From assembly GCF_021130785.1 (NCBI RefSeq), contig NC_060208.1, forward strand, positions 170,618,501 to 170,682,500: a stretch of 64,000 bases of DNA. The letters are read 5' to 3'. Shown here in pieces: positions 1 through 13,498 of this stretch. How positions within the stretch are numbered: position 1 is the first letter of the stretch; every line of letters begins with the position of its first letter. This DNA is from Homalodisca vitripennis (lineage: Eukaryota; Arthropoda; Insecta; Hemiptera; Cicadellidae). The position numbers and the translations under genes are program-made. The notes beneath the pieces were generated by a model that saw nothing but the letters and a program-made list of their open reading frames with translations, ran no database searches and was not told the DNA's origin.

Positions 1-3000
1 AAAAGTAAATCAGAAAAATATTATAAATAGTGTTTGATCTTGATATTAAAAATTTCTTTTCTTCTTTAACACAGGAATTTTTTTGCATTAATGTTTAGCA
101 GTACACATATTACTGGATTATTGTTTTTATCATTATATCTAGTAAACCTCGTCTTTAAAAAAATAAATAATAGACAAAACCGTAATTCTAAAAGTATTCT
201 TAAAGTAATTCTTGAAACGATTATTTGTATGTTCATAATGTATATCTTAGATTTCTGCATAGTAGAAACATAAAATACAGGGAAAATAACATAAATACTA
301 TTTTAGCTAGACAATGAAAAAAAACTTGTTCTTCTTTACCACAGATGTTTTAGAGAGGAGTATGTAGATATTGTAGAATCATAATCGACTGGAAAGTTTA
401 TGTTCGTTCAGGCCGTCTTTTTGGTGTTATATTTATAATTTTTTTTCAGAATAGTATAGAAATATATCATTAAGCAACGTTTTTATTGTGATCTGGATTT
501 TAGAGTTTCTTACACCATCTATGATTGTCTACAAAGTATGAATATTTAAATGAAAATTGGTTTTTAAGGGAACCATTATTTTATTACTGTTTTTAGACGT
601 AAATAGTCACGGTTATTTATGTAAAAATTTCCAAATGTTAAAACGTAATATGTTCTGTGGCATTTCTGAATGAATATAAATTGGAAATGCCACTACATTC
701 ACAAAAAACTTTACGCTTTTATAAAGGAATTTTACTTAAAAAAAATAAAAAAAACTAGAAATCGATTAATATGAGCGCAATTTAATCTAAAGGCGTAACT
801 ACATATTGAAAAATTAATATTAAATAAACAGGCATTGTTAATGTTTTAGTGAAAAAGTATATGCAGACTCTATAATGACTTTTTCTCTGTAAAATAAACT
901 AAAAGAAATTATCTATATATAATAATTGAATGAGCTAAAAGGCATAGTGCTCCCTCATAGCTAATTAGCCAATTCCCGATATCCCATAAAAATAAAATCT
1001 TGCTCAGTATACCTCACGACTAAAATTAAGAACTAAAGTATTTTAATAAAAGTCAAACATCCATAGGAGCTGAAGTGAAACATATAGAGGTATAATATTT
1101 TTGTTTCTCAACTTCTCGATGGTCTAGAAAAATGAAATTTGAAATATAAGAGCTTTATTCTCTAAAAAAAGCAAAGTAAAGGAATTTTAAAGAAGATAAA
1201 CCTCCATATGGGCTGAAATAGGATTGGAACTTTTAGAAGAACTATATTTATGTTTTTAAACTTCCCCTGTCATATAAAGATGGAATATCACATACTTATC
1301 TCACCAACTTACTTTACCAAAACTTCACCAATACTTAATGATTGGGACAACAAGAAAAACACACTACTACGCCGGAAATACCTTAGACCGCCACTAGACA
1401 TTTCCAACAAACCTATGTACTCATACATATTTTCTTGGAAGAATAAACAAGATACACGCTATTACAGCACCGAATACTTACCGGAAATAGATTAAAATAG
1501 CCTTAAATTAGTCACTTATAGACCGAAGTAGACCTTTCGGACATGAATGTATGTATATTATTATTATTAATAGCGAGTTATGCGAGTGGAAGTAACCGGC
1601 AATATACCTATGCCTAATGCTGACCTAAGAGACATGAATTGGTTATTACACGCTGTGATATAACATTCAAGGTGTTTATGAGCTAAAGTTAGTGACTATA
1701 CCAAGTCTACAGCCCGTGTATTACGTTTAGCTTTAGAACTGAGTTAATTTGCTCGGGGTTTATTGATGATGTCGTGATCTAAAAATACGAGGTTATTGAT
1801 ATTCTATATTATACTTAGATTTAGCAGGGGGTTACTTTATGAGATCCTTTATGAAAAAAGAAAACTTATCTCAGCTTACAATGAGGGACAGAAATGTTAT
1901 CGTCTCTACTGCCTCAGTCACAGCCTACACAATAGAAAGTTAGATTCAGTTCAAGTTGTCCAAACTTTGTGGTTTTGAGACAACCAAACTGTTATTTAGT
2001 TCACATAAACACATTAAAGCATCGCCTTTCCTCACAGACTGGGCTACTTGACTATTACATTACACTCTTCAATTATATCATAGATCCATGTGAGTCATGT
2101 GATTCGTTGTGGTTCCACAGGTCTTAACAGCTTTGCTTTTGTTAAGACGTAGTTTCATTTCCCCCCCTGACCTGACCTGCAGGTAAAAAACCACCCAATG
2201 CACTCTTTCGAGACCATTTATGAATGATAAAAGAATAAAAATTATTGTAAGATGAATAATAAGGCACGGAGTCTTCGCCACGGGACTGGAGAACTGAGTT
2301 TCTAAGGTTCAGTCATTATTGATGCCTTCTTTTAATTCTCCAATAAAATTGTTACGTATTTGTTCCGAATCGGTGTCGCCTTCATATACTGCACACATGC
2401 AATAACGGTATTTTAGATTACGCGGTAATCTATTTTGTGTTTGTAAGTCTCTAAAGAGCGAAAAACACTACACAACCTCTAATAAAGTCCATTGTACTCG
2501 TATACCTGATGTCACTGTAGCAGGACAAATTTTTTAACTAATTAAATAATGTATATCATTTTTGAATTTTTAACTACCATTGATAGCGTATTCACGAAAA
2601 CGATTTTTATCCTATTTTCTCACATATGAAATGTAAAAAAACTCATGCACATGACTCTACGTGATTTTAAAGTATACATTATAGTATGATTCGATTTGTG
2701 TCAGGTTGTTGACAATAGAACCGGAGAATGTATCCTACCAAAATGTAAAGAGAATAACAAGCGTTAATATGTACTCGTAATATACCACTGCTACAGGTTT
2801 GCACCTAAAAACATGAAAACAGAAAGTGATGATTGCTTTACCAATAGCGAGATGGACGACATGCAATTAGTTTTCAGGTTTTATTGGTTCAGCCGAGCAA
2901 TATTCTACCCGATATACGAGATATTTTATTATATTTATGTGAAATCTTATCCTTATAGTTACACTGTATAAAACTGCAATGAATATTGATTTTTTTAATA

Positions 3001-4829
3001 AAGAGAAACAGTCTTTCGTATTAAAAACAAGTGTAAAACTAAAGATATGGAACAGTACTGTTTGATGAAAGTTACTATTTAAACGTGGGCATATGTGTAC
3101 GTACATAAGAAATAGTATGTTAAAAAGCTACATTTTGAATAGGGTTAGGAATAGAAATAGGATGTGATTTTCTATAGCTTTGTTTTCACAATCTCTGTTA
3201 TATTTAAATTTTTTTAATATATAGGGTTTTCTTAAGAAATTTGAATTCCCAAAAGTGAATTAAACCATTCACTGTTACAAACAGTGATTATATGATAATA
3301 CTTATCAGTTTATCTCTGTATCGTAATGTGTTTCAATCATGTAAAATCGATATGAATATTAACTGAAAACATTTATATGAAAACCTGTTTAGTCAGTTTA
3401 TGAAATATTTATTTTTGGGCTATTAGTTTAATAATTTTAAACAATGGTAACACATAATAGCGGATAGACAAATAACTAGCTTCAATGTTTGGAATAGCAA
3501 TTATAAGCATATTTACATGTTTTACACAAAAGGCCGTCATACAAGGTTGTCATTTATCTATATAAAGGTTTTTCCTACGCGCATATGGCCAACGCTAGTC
3601 TATATTATTTCAAAACCTTCTGCATCGTCTACCTTCTGGTAAACCTGGGTGGTGTGGACCTCCTTGGTCCATTATTCTTGATCTTTGAATCTAAAAGATC
3701 ATTCCATAATTGTAAGCTACATTTGTATTCAAGAAAGTAACAAATGAAATTGATGTCTCACATACGTTCGTTTCATGTGATTTAATATTACAAATATATT
3801 TGACCTATTTTTGATCTATTATTTTATTGTTGGAGTCTCATATAAAGGATTTAAATAAGTTTGAGCAGTTAATTTGTGGAAATAACACGTTATTACAGAT
3901 AAAGTATCCTATTCCCAAGTTTTGCATAAGATTTAAATTGTATATCCTGAAATGTTGACCCACAAAATCAAATTAACAATACACGCTGCTCAAGATTTTT
4001 AATTTTTAAGAAGAAAGTATTTTATTGCAAACTTTTAATTGACCTAAAGTGTTCTTTACTAAAAAAATGTATGTGTAAATATGCTAAGCTCAGCCAATGA
4101 TATTGACATTCATATTCCTAAAACGTGCTTCCTATATGTTTTTTAATGGAGGGTTTCATTTAAAAGTAAATATACAGTATATAGACAAATAAGGACCTGG
4201 AACAAGTGAATCCTGGACTAAAAGAAGCCTAGCCATTTTGTATGTGATAAGAAACCTTCAATTAATAGTTGTGAACGTTATTACCTGGCGCATTAGAGAC
4301 TAAAGCGTTCTAGAGTTAGACTACAACTGAAAAAATCGCCATTTTACAGAAAGCACACAATCTAAAACCTCTGGCCGTCAAAATTCACGCTAATATAACA
4401 CTGATAGCTTACATGAGTTATTAGCATATTCACTTAAGTTTTAGAATTCCTTTTCAATGATTCCAATAAAATTTTTTGTATGTGAGATGTTTTATTGTTT
4501 ATGCTCTTTAAGTTACTTTATTTATTTTATATGCTGTAAATTGTCAATTACAAGTAAGTATTGTCCAGTGTATTTAGTATGCTTTAGTTACAAGGTAGGA
4601 ATACACCATACTACTTATTGCATAACAAAGCTTCGCTGAAGTAGCATGTAAAATTTCACTTCTATAGCTATACATGTTGCTATATAGCTAAATGTGCATA
4701 TTAAAATGGCATATGAAAGCACTAATTTTTTACAAGTTTATTTATTCTGCTTTACTTGTTGCCATTCATGTAATTATTTATATCTTTAATAGTTGGAGCT
4801 AGTGACTAAACGTGTGCTTACAATTAAAA
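1..4829. other. Gene-poor AT-rich DNA
   Basis: No coding region, RNA gene or recognisable transposon domain is visible on either strand. Open frames are short, lysine/asparagine/isoleucine-rich and unlike any family I know, as expected by chance in AT-rich DNA. The one block with an internal relative is 1880-2015. Confidence 0.7.
1880..2015 (+). repeat. Mosaic repeat block F, copy 1
   Basis: This block matches 41,215-41,350 in the same orientation with moderate divergence. Shared words include ATGTTATCGT, CAGTCACA, CACAATAG, GAGAC and TTCACATAAACACA in the same order and similar spacing. It appears to be one piece of the mosaic repeat family that also occupies 4.8-10.9 kb and 36.9-40.2 kb. 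No coding potential is seen. Confidence 0.5.
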
Positions 4830-5470
4830 TTGTCTAATGTTTGCTCGTAGACCCACGTAATAATTTAAAGTAGGGAAATGTCTTACAGGTGATACCACAG
4901 GGATACTTAACTCAGTTTAAAATTTGTATGTATATTGAACCAGGACATTGACTTGTTGCTATACACCAACTGTGTCATGTTTTGTGTATTTTGTGTCAGC
5001 TGGAGAATAGCCAATGCTCACAGCATAATGTCAAACTCATTAGTATTAAACAACAGGCTCATTAGCTGATATTTGACTATTAATTACCGACCCTACACCG
5101 CACGTTGTAACAATGCTTCCATACTCCCTCGGTATAATCAACTACTAAATAGAAAGTTCATCACTATTTCTATGGGTATTTATTTAAGTCAAAAAGAAAG
5201 TTCATGAACTATCTGATTAAATTTAATTAATCGGGGTTCTGATTCAATGAAATATCACATTCGAGGTAGTGTACAGGTAAGTTTGTCGCTTTCTAACTGA
5301 GTGGTCACAGGTTCAATTCGTAGGGAGGTCAATGAAAATTTTACAAATTGGATTGGAACGTTTAGTGCAACTAATACAAGTTATGTAGGCGTAGAAAACA
5401 GCCCCTAAATATAACTATCTATAAACACTTATTCACTACGTAGTGTATGTTAAATACTGTAGGGTTACTG
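4830..5470 (+). repeat. Mosaic repeat block A, copy 1
   Basis: It is collinear with 36,940-37,560. The core 4960-5140 is almost identical to 37,080-37,250, with shared landmarks such as GCTATACACCAACTG, AGCTGGAGAATAGCCAATGC and CAACAGGCTCATTAGCTGA. A more diverged third copy of the core lies at 9,780-9,960. The block contains a tRNA-like segment at 5265-5335. No protein is encoded. Confidence 0.8.
5265..5335 (+). mobile_element. Possible tRNA-derived SINE remnant
   Basis: The stretch contains GGTTCAATTCG, close to the RNA polymerase III B-box consensus, preceded by an anticodon-stem-like segment. A decayed counterpart lies at 37,395-37,465, where the B-box is degraded. A clear A-box is not evident, so this is a weak call, inferred from one promoter box and its position in a repeat. 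Confidence 0.3.
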
Positions 5471-7289
5471 ATCTTTAAAAGCTATTTCTATAAATTATTC
5501 TTGCAAACTTGTTATTTGTGAGGGTAGACATATAAATTATTATAAGTGTAAACAAAATACAATGGAATCACATTTTTTTTATAACATTTATATGTTTTAG
5601 AAAAATAAGATTTTGATAACATTTTAAAATTAATATATGCAAGGAACTTCTCAATTTATTGCATAAAACACATACGCTAATTGTTGACAGTTCGATTCAA
5701 GATTTATTATACCAATTTAAAACGGTAAAATTAATTATTTAAATTCACATTACATTCTTTCTTGTATTAAATTCGAAAAATATTACCAAATACAAACTTG
5801 ATACATGATCACCTTATAAGAATAACCTAAAAGGAAATATAATAATTTTTAAACTATATACATAACAAAAGTAAAATGCCGTTAAAATGAGTTTACTGCT
5901 TAAAATTCTGCGTCGCGCGTGTTATAGAACCCCTGGGTACAAACTCAGGTGTTTTAGTTGTTAAATATTTAATTTTATTCTTGAATAGTGAGAATATGAA
6001 GGTTTGTAAGGCTCCAGGCTCTTTTTGTTGTGCGTCTTTCTAAATGCAGAAAATTTAATTTAATTCTACAAATCTCTTATAGAGTACCGACCATCCACTA
6101 TATTTAATATATCTCTTCTTACGACAGAAAGTTTATATTGCGTTTTGCATGATGGTTAGTAACTTTTTTAATAGTCACTCATATTAACTTATTATTACTC
6201 AGTAGTAAAACAACCCCGTTTATTATTATTGCCCACCAAAAACCAGTAAAAAACCAAGTTAGATTCTTGATATTAATAAATGAATTGTCTATAAAAAATC
6301 GATTATCAGCCGCATTAGTGTTTGAGGGGTGGGGGGAGGGTTGTCAAAATGGGATTATTGGACGTTATAAATGAATTGTTCATGGTGATTCTATTATTAC
6401 GTTGGCTTAATTTATCAAAGGTCATACACCATTAAGAGCAAACAAATACTATAACACAAATATTTCAGTAAGCTGTAAAACGCTGAAATCCTTCTATTGG
6501 TTATATTAGTACATAGCCCTGAACTTCAGAGCATTACGTTTGAACAGAATGATTTAAGTTAACTTTTGCTATTTACTTTTATTTTTTACTATTTAAATTA
6601 ATAACCTACATTTTTACTAAAGCAAGGACATGAAAGTTCGTAGCCAAAGGTAATTGCCACGCTTAAAATGCCTAGCTTCGTTTATAAAGGATGTAAATTA
6701 AGTTGGGAACAAAAAATAACAATGTACTATCGAACTGGTGAATAAACGTGTAACAGATTTGGTGGGATGGTAAATTCTGTATAAGGCTATAACAGAGTGA
6801 AAGTTCACCTGAGGAAGGGAGTAAACATCTTCCAGTTGGAAATTGAATTATTATATAATCATAGGTAAAGCTATATAAAACAAGATCAGAGCCCATTATT
6901 TTATACGTGGGTTATACCCAAGATCCTAAAAGCGTTTCGTGTGAATATTGTCTTTCACTATCATAATTCATTTATTATTTTAACATTTTGGAAGGAAGTT
7001 ACATAAAACATATGGTTTATTTAGTACTCCACAAAAAAAAACGTTCCTACATTTCGCGAGATTGGTTATTTTTTTAAGTCGCTCAGATTACGTCTCATGA
7101 AAAAGTTTAAAATGATATGTGATTGGACTGTATTAACGTTTACGATTTTTCAGGACCTTGCCTAGAAGAGATTAATATTGTGTTAACAATAGATTTAGGA
7201 TCTTATGACGTTGTAACAATTCAGCTAAGTACTCTATGTTTCGCATAATGTGTACCCTGTTTATAGTTATGACTGGTAAGTGGCTCTAC
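5471..7289. other. Non-coding AT-rich stretch
   Basis: No gene or transposon domain is seen on either strand. A G-rich run lies near 6327-6342. The sequence is otherwise ordinary AT-rich intergenic DNA. Confidence 0.6.
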
Positions 7290-7830
7290 TGCAGATTTCA
7301 ACACACAATAACAACAAACTCTGTAAAAAATACCCTTTTGCGGATAACAATACGAGATAATCTCTGGCATTCAAAGTTAAATATAATTATCATAAAAAGA
7401 GAATAGTTGTAATTGATATGGCTACTTTGCCTCCACTACGTTACCTGAGTAAATCATGTTTAAGGACGATTCTTCATATAAAGGATTTAAGATAACAATA
7501 GTACTATTAATACTCCTTGGTGATAAAGTGGCATGTTTTGTTTTTATACTTAAGATTCTGGAAAAGTATAGAAGTTTTATAAGAAACCTATTTTTATCTA
7601 ACTTAAAAGTTTGATATCATAAAAATGGCAATAAATTTACTGTGGTTAATTATCTCTAAGTGAAAAACTTTAATACTGAATATTATAACTGCATTTATAA
7701 ATTAGATGTATTTATAACACATTTTTTAATATATCTAAACATATGGAGATCTTTATAAAAAAATATTTGTACAGATACAACGCATTTCCTTCATACACTC
7801 TATATATTTGAGAAAAAAGAAGTCCGGCCG
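7290..7830 (+). repeat. Mosaic repeat block B, copy 1
   Basis: It aligns collinearly with 37,600-38,125. Shared landmarks include GCGGATA/GCGAAACGAGATAAT, TGGCATTCAA, TTGTAATT.ATATGGCT and the segment around 7,690-7,800 with TATTTATAAATTAGA. Identity looks moderate with many small indels, so the duplication is old. No coding capacity. Confidence 0.65.
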
Positions 7831-7980
7831 ATGAGAAATCAATAAGAGTGTTGTGGCACAACGACGCGGCAATAAAGACTTAAGCACTTTGGAGCTATAA
7901 GAGTGTCCTATAAAGCGAGTGACGTCACAATACTGTAGAACGTCGCTGAGAGACCGGCCTTATTATGAGTGAGAAATAAA
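7820..7980 (+). repeat. Mosaic repeat block D, copy 1
   Basis: It matches 39,775-39,950: CCGG(C/T)CGAT, AATCAATAAGAG, GTGACGTCACAATAC and AGAACGTC/TCACGTC followed by CTGAGA occur in the same order. The perfect palindrome GTGACGTCAC is conserved in both copies. Function unknown. Confidence 0.6.
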
Positions 7981-9779
7981 CATAGAGGGGGATAGGGAGA
8001 GAGCACATATTTCCACAACATTCTAAGAGTAAATATTCTAATATTTTGGTTTTGATATTAAATATTACAAGGGACGAGTACACACCACGTATTGTGAAAT
8101 AGACTTCGCTTAAGTCACATAGTTTGGTATGTCCTTCTCGAGATATTCTTCTGAAATCACAAGGGCAGATAGACTGGCAGAAGGGGGATTTTACCAGACT
8201 CCTTAGTGATTCCCTTTAAAACATAATGCTATAATCCCGAACACTTTTCCTTACGTAAACGCAAAGCTCACAAATAAATCTCTAACCAAAAATACTTTAA
8301 CTTTGTAACCATAAACCTTAGCTCTGCGAATATTAGATGATTAGCAAAAAATGTTGAACGACCGCGAAATAATGTTGCCACGAATTTTGAACATGAAATC
8401 CATGACCATGACAGTTCAACTCGAAAACGCCAAAAACAATCCTAATTTAAGTAGCGTCAAGCTGATATATTAATTACTAAAATAAAAACTACCATCTCCA
8501 GAAAGGTTAAGCACGTGCAATGTCACCTATTTCTTACCTATTTCATAGACATGTTAAAAATGAATTACTTTTATTTACTGAATTATTCATTAAGATGAAT
8601 ATTTACAATATGTTATTGCATAAGTAACTATTATATAACGCATAATGAGTACTTACGGGCACAGTTCGCGGGTATTTTTCTCCATGGCTGACACAGACTG
8701 ATTCGTCTAACAGATACCACTACGCTTGTGCCGGAAGTGGGTGTTTAACTCATCCGTGTATAAAAAATTGCGAGTTGTTCAATTAAACTTGTTTGATCGT
8801 AATAGGCCTATTATATATTACATGCTATATTCCATCCCGGTACAAATATGTATAACCTTTCGAGTGGTATGTTTTTTCTAACGCTCAGTCAGTTATTCAA
8901 TAAATATATTATTATCATTAAAACAAAATAAATGTGATAAATTAAATTCTATATAAATAAGTTGGAATAATGAACAAAATAAGATAAAATTAAAGTTAAT
9001 TTTTGTCTTAGATTTCGTGATCTCCCTTGGGAAAGCTGTCCTATGTAGCTATAGCTGGCAGAGAAACTCATAATGCAATTCTCACCCGTTTTAAAAGTGT
9101 TCTTAAACGAATTTAAAGATAATGTTATTTTCAGTTTGATTAGGTGTTTACAAGAAATAAATTAATGATTTTAAGAAAGTTAACTCATCACTTAGAGCAA
9201 GAAGTTAGTTCTTGATAAATATAAAGCTACACCGTTAAAATATTTTGTAAATACGCATCATGGTTAATGTTGATTCCATTCAATAATTTAAAATTGTATT
9301 CGGTTTGTATAAAATTATCGAAATAAAAACTGAGAAAATAACTTGCCGAAACATAAATATTGTACAAAAATTTAAAGGCTTTCACGGGGCCGACCCACAA
9401 AAGTTCCTTCTCAACTCCTAAGATATGTAACATGTTGTAAGTTATAGGATTATAAACACTTTCATTCACTAGATTTATACTCACAGCCCGTTATAAATAA
9501 CTACAACTATTCACCTACTTCGGTGAAATTAATTTTCATTTACGTTATTCTTTTTTCCTCATCAATTATTTTTAGAACGGATACAACAAGTAACGTTACG
9601 TGTGATTAAATTCAAGATCAAATCATATATACATATACAGACTATTGAAACTATCTTACAGCACACACCATAGAAATACGAGGCGTCTCAAATTTTATTT
9701 TTTATGTATACTCAACCATAAGATACTGTCTTGAATTTTCCAACTGTGGCATGTATTTTTGCAGTTGATGTTAACTAAA
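7981..9779. other. Non-coding stretch with a short repeat segment
   Basis: No gene is visible. Around 9,015-9,070 there is a segment (CCCT.GGGAAAGCTGTCCT and following bases) that recurs at 40,140-40,205. The region 8,650-8,770 is slightly more GC-rich but has no recognisable domain. Confidence 0.55.
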
Positions 9780-10930
9780 ATAAAGGAAATTAATGCTCGA
9801 AGTCATAAAGTGAAACTCATTAGTGATAAACAAGAACTGAAACTACAACAGGCTCATTAGCTGACATGTGACGATTAATTACCGAGCTTACACTGCGCTG
9901 TTGACACATAGTTTCCATACTCCCTCGGTCTAGTGAAATACTGATTAGGAAACTAGCCACTATTCTTTTAAATATACACTGCTGCCAATAAAAAGAATTC
10001 AGTAATTACCTTCTTAGGTACAATTCTCTGCATAATTGTAATTAAGAATGGTTTTGATATACTTTTCATGAATTTACTATTTAGTGATTAATGTACTCTT
10101 ATATTATAAATTCTAGTATTGTGTAGCCTACTAATAGTTTTTTAACTATTTCATCAAGACTGTTATTTTATTTGAAAGTAAAAGAATGATAAGTAACGGT
10201 TAAAAATAGCACAAATATAAAAAATAACCAAGTTTTATTTATATCGTGTTAAGTAATCTTGGTTCATAAGCTTCCGTTGTCATGACGTCATACTGAAACT
10301 TACTGTCTTTCATTTGTTTCTAATTATCTCTTCACTGAAGATGGCTAGCCACAACGAGGTCGAAACATGTCAAAAAAGTTGATTTATATTATGTATGCTT
10401 GCAGTTAGAACCGGAAAAATACAGGTACATGATAATTTAAATCTTACCCTTCTAGTAAACTCTTAGTAGATTTCACAAAACTCCTACTCCCTTTCTTGAC
10501 ATTTTCGTTGGGGATTACACTGCTATTGACAATCCGATTGCAAATTAAAATCACATTGCAATTATTTCTTTCTTCAGTTTTTAAGTTTTTCTGTAAATAA
10601 ATTCGAGATTAACTCCAAAAATATACTTCCATGTTATCGTCGAATTAAATAAGAGAAATAGTAATTACTTTTTTCAAATAAATGGCCACATGAAACTTAT
10701 CCTCCTGTCAAACAAAGGTTGCCGCGCCGCGCATATTACAGGAAAACTCTAAGATGTCTTAGTCGTTCAGAGTAATAAATGAATAAATCATTCTTGCTCG
10801 GATAACAAAAATGCATAAAAACTCCACAGCTTTCGTTTTCTTAAGTTCTCCTCCGGTTTGGGTTTGTCTAAATGAAATAGAAATAGAGTACAGCTGTGGA
10901 TGAGAATTATAAATATAAGATGTATTAAGA
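9780..10930 (+). repeat. Mosaic repeat block C, copy 1
   Basis: Its first ~190 bases are a diverged copy of the core of block A. The remainder aligns with 38,110-39,090. Shared landmarks are CCCTCGGTCTA, TACAATTCTCTG, TTCATTTGTTTCTAATTATCTCTT, a TGGCTAGCCACAACGAG/TGGTTAGCTACAACGAG pair, and a GC-rich CCGCGCCGCGC patch followed by TAAATGAAATAGA. No open reading frame of note. Confidence 0.7.
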
Positions 10931-11122
10931 AACTTCATATTCCTTCCGTCACACTAAACGTGATATATCTAGAATCACTAATGTCTAGAATCAGAATTAA
11001 CTTAGAATGGCTTTTAAAAATGTCGCATACTGGGCAAGAGTGGGAAAAAGTAGATTTTTGAATATGCTGATTTGTATTGTTGTTTGTTTTGCACAGTATA
11101 TTAGACAAAACATAATTTTACT

Positions 11123-11140
11123 GATATATATATATTAATA

Positions 11141-11180
<40 letters not shown>
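11123..11180. repeat. (TA)n microsatellite
   Basis: An almost pure TA dinucleotide run with two interruptions. Confidence 0.95.
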
Positions 11181-11185
<5 letters not shown>

Positions 11186-11469
11186 GTAGCTATGGTGGGT
11201 TTCAATGTGAATGTTAAGTTTAGCTTCAGTTCGCCTTCCTCTTATATCAGCGTCTGGAACCTGAAGCTGTCAGAGACACCTGGAATCATCATCTTGTGAG
11301 GACATGCAAAAGTAATAGATGACGAAGAAGCTCACAGTGATCACTTTACATCGTTTTGACTACCTAGACTACAAAATATAAAGATATATATGTATATATG
11401 TATTTAAGTGCTTACACAACATAACGTGAGCATGTATGTACTAAAAATACCGTAGTTTTTTAAATATCC

Positions 11470-13340
11470 AGACTAAATTTGTACATAGACAGTACTTATG
11501 CAGTACTTCGATGAGTTCGTTTACCAGTCTTAAGCAATAAAACATTTCAAGATGGCGGCAATTAGCATTCGAGCACAACTTTTTAGTCAACTAAGTCCCA
11601 ACATAGACCCAAAACGATAGATTTTAAAAAATAAAATAGTTAAGTATTCTTCTAATATTTTCGATATCTCTTCATGTGTGATAAACATACAGAGTTTAGA
11701 AAAGGAATGGTAATATATCAGTTATTATGCAAGTTGGCGCAAAACATACATGTGTTTTAGAGTTATAAGGTTATTTAATTTAATGTTTGTCTCTACTTGT
11801 TTTTTTCGCCCATAAGATTTATAAATAGTAAGAGGACAAAGTTTTAAGTAGTGTATAACATTGTAGGAATAACTGTTAACATTATATAACTGCCTTAATA
11901 GACTCGGACTAAACAGATACACATAGCTTGGACGAGTTGTTTTAGCCAATGAAACGTCTTAACCAATCAAACATTTCAATATGGCGATCATTCGCATTTG
12001 GGAAAGATTCTTATCTTGGTTATTTCATAACATAAATAAAAATTGACATTTAAACATTGTATTAAAAATGGCAAAACAATTTCAAGTAAAATTGTATTTT
12101 TAAATATTTTTCAGATAACTTTTAAAAATGGCGCTTGGATGGGTGACCGCTGAGCGATCCTGTCCTTGCAAGCAGCCCGCCTGCCCGACCATTGGGGGGT
12201 GGTTTGGAAGGCACATTTAAGCCGTTGGTCCCCAGGTTAAGTGTTAGTCCTCATCTTTACTTTACTTTACTTTATTTTACTTAAGCTTTAGAGATGATGG
12301 CCGTTTAAATTTATTAAAGTCTAAAATCGAACTATTATAAGTGAATATGTTTAAAAAACACAATTTTTTAGTAATTTAAATAAATTGAGTGTACGTTTTT
12401 ACAAATACATTTTATATTCCTATAACAATTTTTGTCTTGTAAACATTCATGATTATGGACTTTCTAAATGTTTGAAAGAGTTGCAGTTATATTAAAGTAC
12501 AAATATAGAGAGTTAGCGTTCCATTAGTGTTGTACAAATTAAACACCTAAACTAAGAATTCATCTTTAGTTTGGCATTTAGCGATAACGGCCACATGTGA
12601 AATTTACCCTTCTGGGGCAGTCAGAACATTAGGTAGAAAGAGTATTTTATATCTCGTAAGATTTCCAGTAAAAACTCGTCGATAGTTTCCAGCACTGCCG
12701 AAAAAATCGTGAAAACGACAACTTACTTAATTTTTAATACATTCATCTTAGACCTGGTACAGAGATAGTATATGCACATATCTTAGATGAGTTCGTTAGC
12801 TAGTCTTTAAGAATAAAAGTTTTTACAAAATATAAACCATTCGTATTTGTGCAAGTATTTTAACTCAACTGTTTTCCCACAAAGATCCAAAAAAAGTTTT
12901 AAATTATTAAGTATAAACTAAGTGGGAAGGATTGATTCCATGCGAAAGTTAAGTTTGCTAAGCGGAAGGTGAAAAGGAGTTGAGTTCAACAGTCGCATTA
13001 TTAAGTAATTTTATTTACTTTAGTCTCTGCTTTTATTTTGATATCTCTTAACGTTTCAAAATGACTCATGACGACCGTTAAAAGTTTGGAATCTGAAGTA
13101 TTATATCTCAGTTATTATGCATCGTAGATCAAAAGAAAAACGTTCTGTAGTGTTTTTAGGCCACTTATAAATGTTTACTTTCCTATTTGAATTTTGAAAT
13201 CTTAGCCACTATTAGTAATAGCCAGTTGGCGTAATTCTAACACTAAATATAGTAATATGACAGCACTAGTAGTAGCAAATCTAAAAAAAAATAATACGTT
13301 TGAAGATGTTGACTTCCGCATATGTGGAAAGATTCTCTGA
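11470..13340. repeat. Diverged tandem segments
   Basis: A weakly conserved segment recurs around 11,480-11,640, 11,900-12,020, 12,756-12,920 and partly 13,300-13,340. Shared words include GATGAGTTCGTT, AA.CATTTCAA.ATGGCG, ATTCGCATTTG/ATTCGTATTTG and GGAAAGATTCT. Copies are strongly diverged and separated by unrelated sequence, including the SINE at 12,124-12,290. No coding signal. Confidence 0.4.
12124..12290 (+). mobile_element. 5S-rRNA-like SINE fragment
   Basis: The segment is much more GC-rich than its surroundings. It opens with GCTTGGATGGGTGACCGC, which closely matches the internal promoter part of eukaryotic 5S rRNA. It continues through a GC-rich body with AAGCCGTTGGTCCCCAGGTT and ends in a (TTTAC)n-type simple tail at 12,258-12,285. 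A 5S-like head followed by a body and a simple-repeat tail is the layout of SINE3-type elements. The true 5' part of 5S is absent, so the copy is truncated. Confidence 0.6.
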
Positions 13341-13427
13341 TATAACAACAAAATTGTCTGCCGATTTCTAGCAAAATATATTTTTTTAATAATTGCAACG
13401 TTAATTTTTTTTAGAAAACACTACAAT

Positions 13428-13431
<4 letters not shown>

Positions 13432-13496
<65 letters not shown>
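13432..13496. repeat. (TA)n microsatellite, left flank of the viral element
   Basis: About 32 TA units abut the left end of the 16-kb element. The right end is also followed directly by (TA)n, so the element probably inserted into, or duplicated, TA-repeat DNA. A TATATA target duplication is compatible with this but cannot be proven in a simple repeat. Confidence 0.95.

Positions 13497-13498
<2 letters not shown>

Noticed and set aside
6672..6896. Open frame of 74 codons, minus strand
   Set aside because: No family resemblance, no start context or neighbouring coding signal; judged chance.
12124..12290. Genuine 5S rRNA gene
   Set aside because: Only a short internal part resembles 5S; the 5' third and the end do not, and a simple-repeat tail follows.
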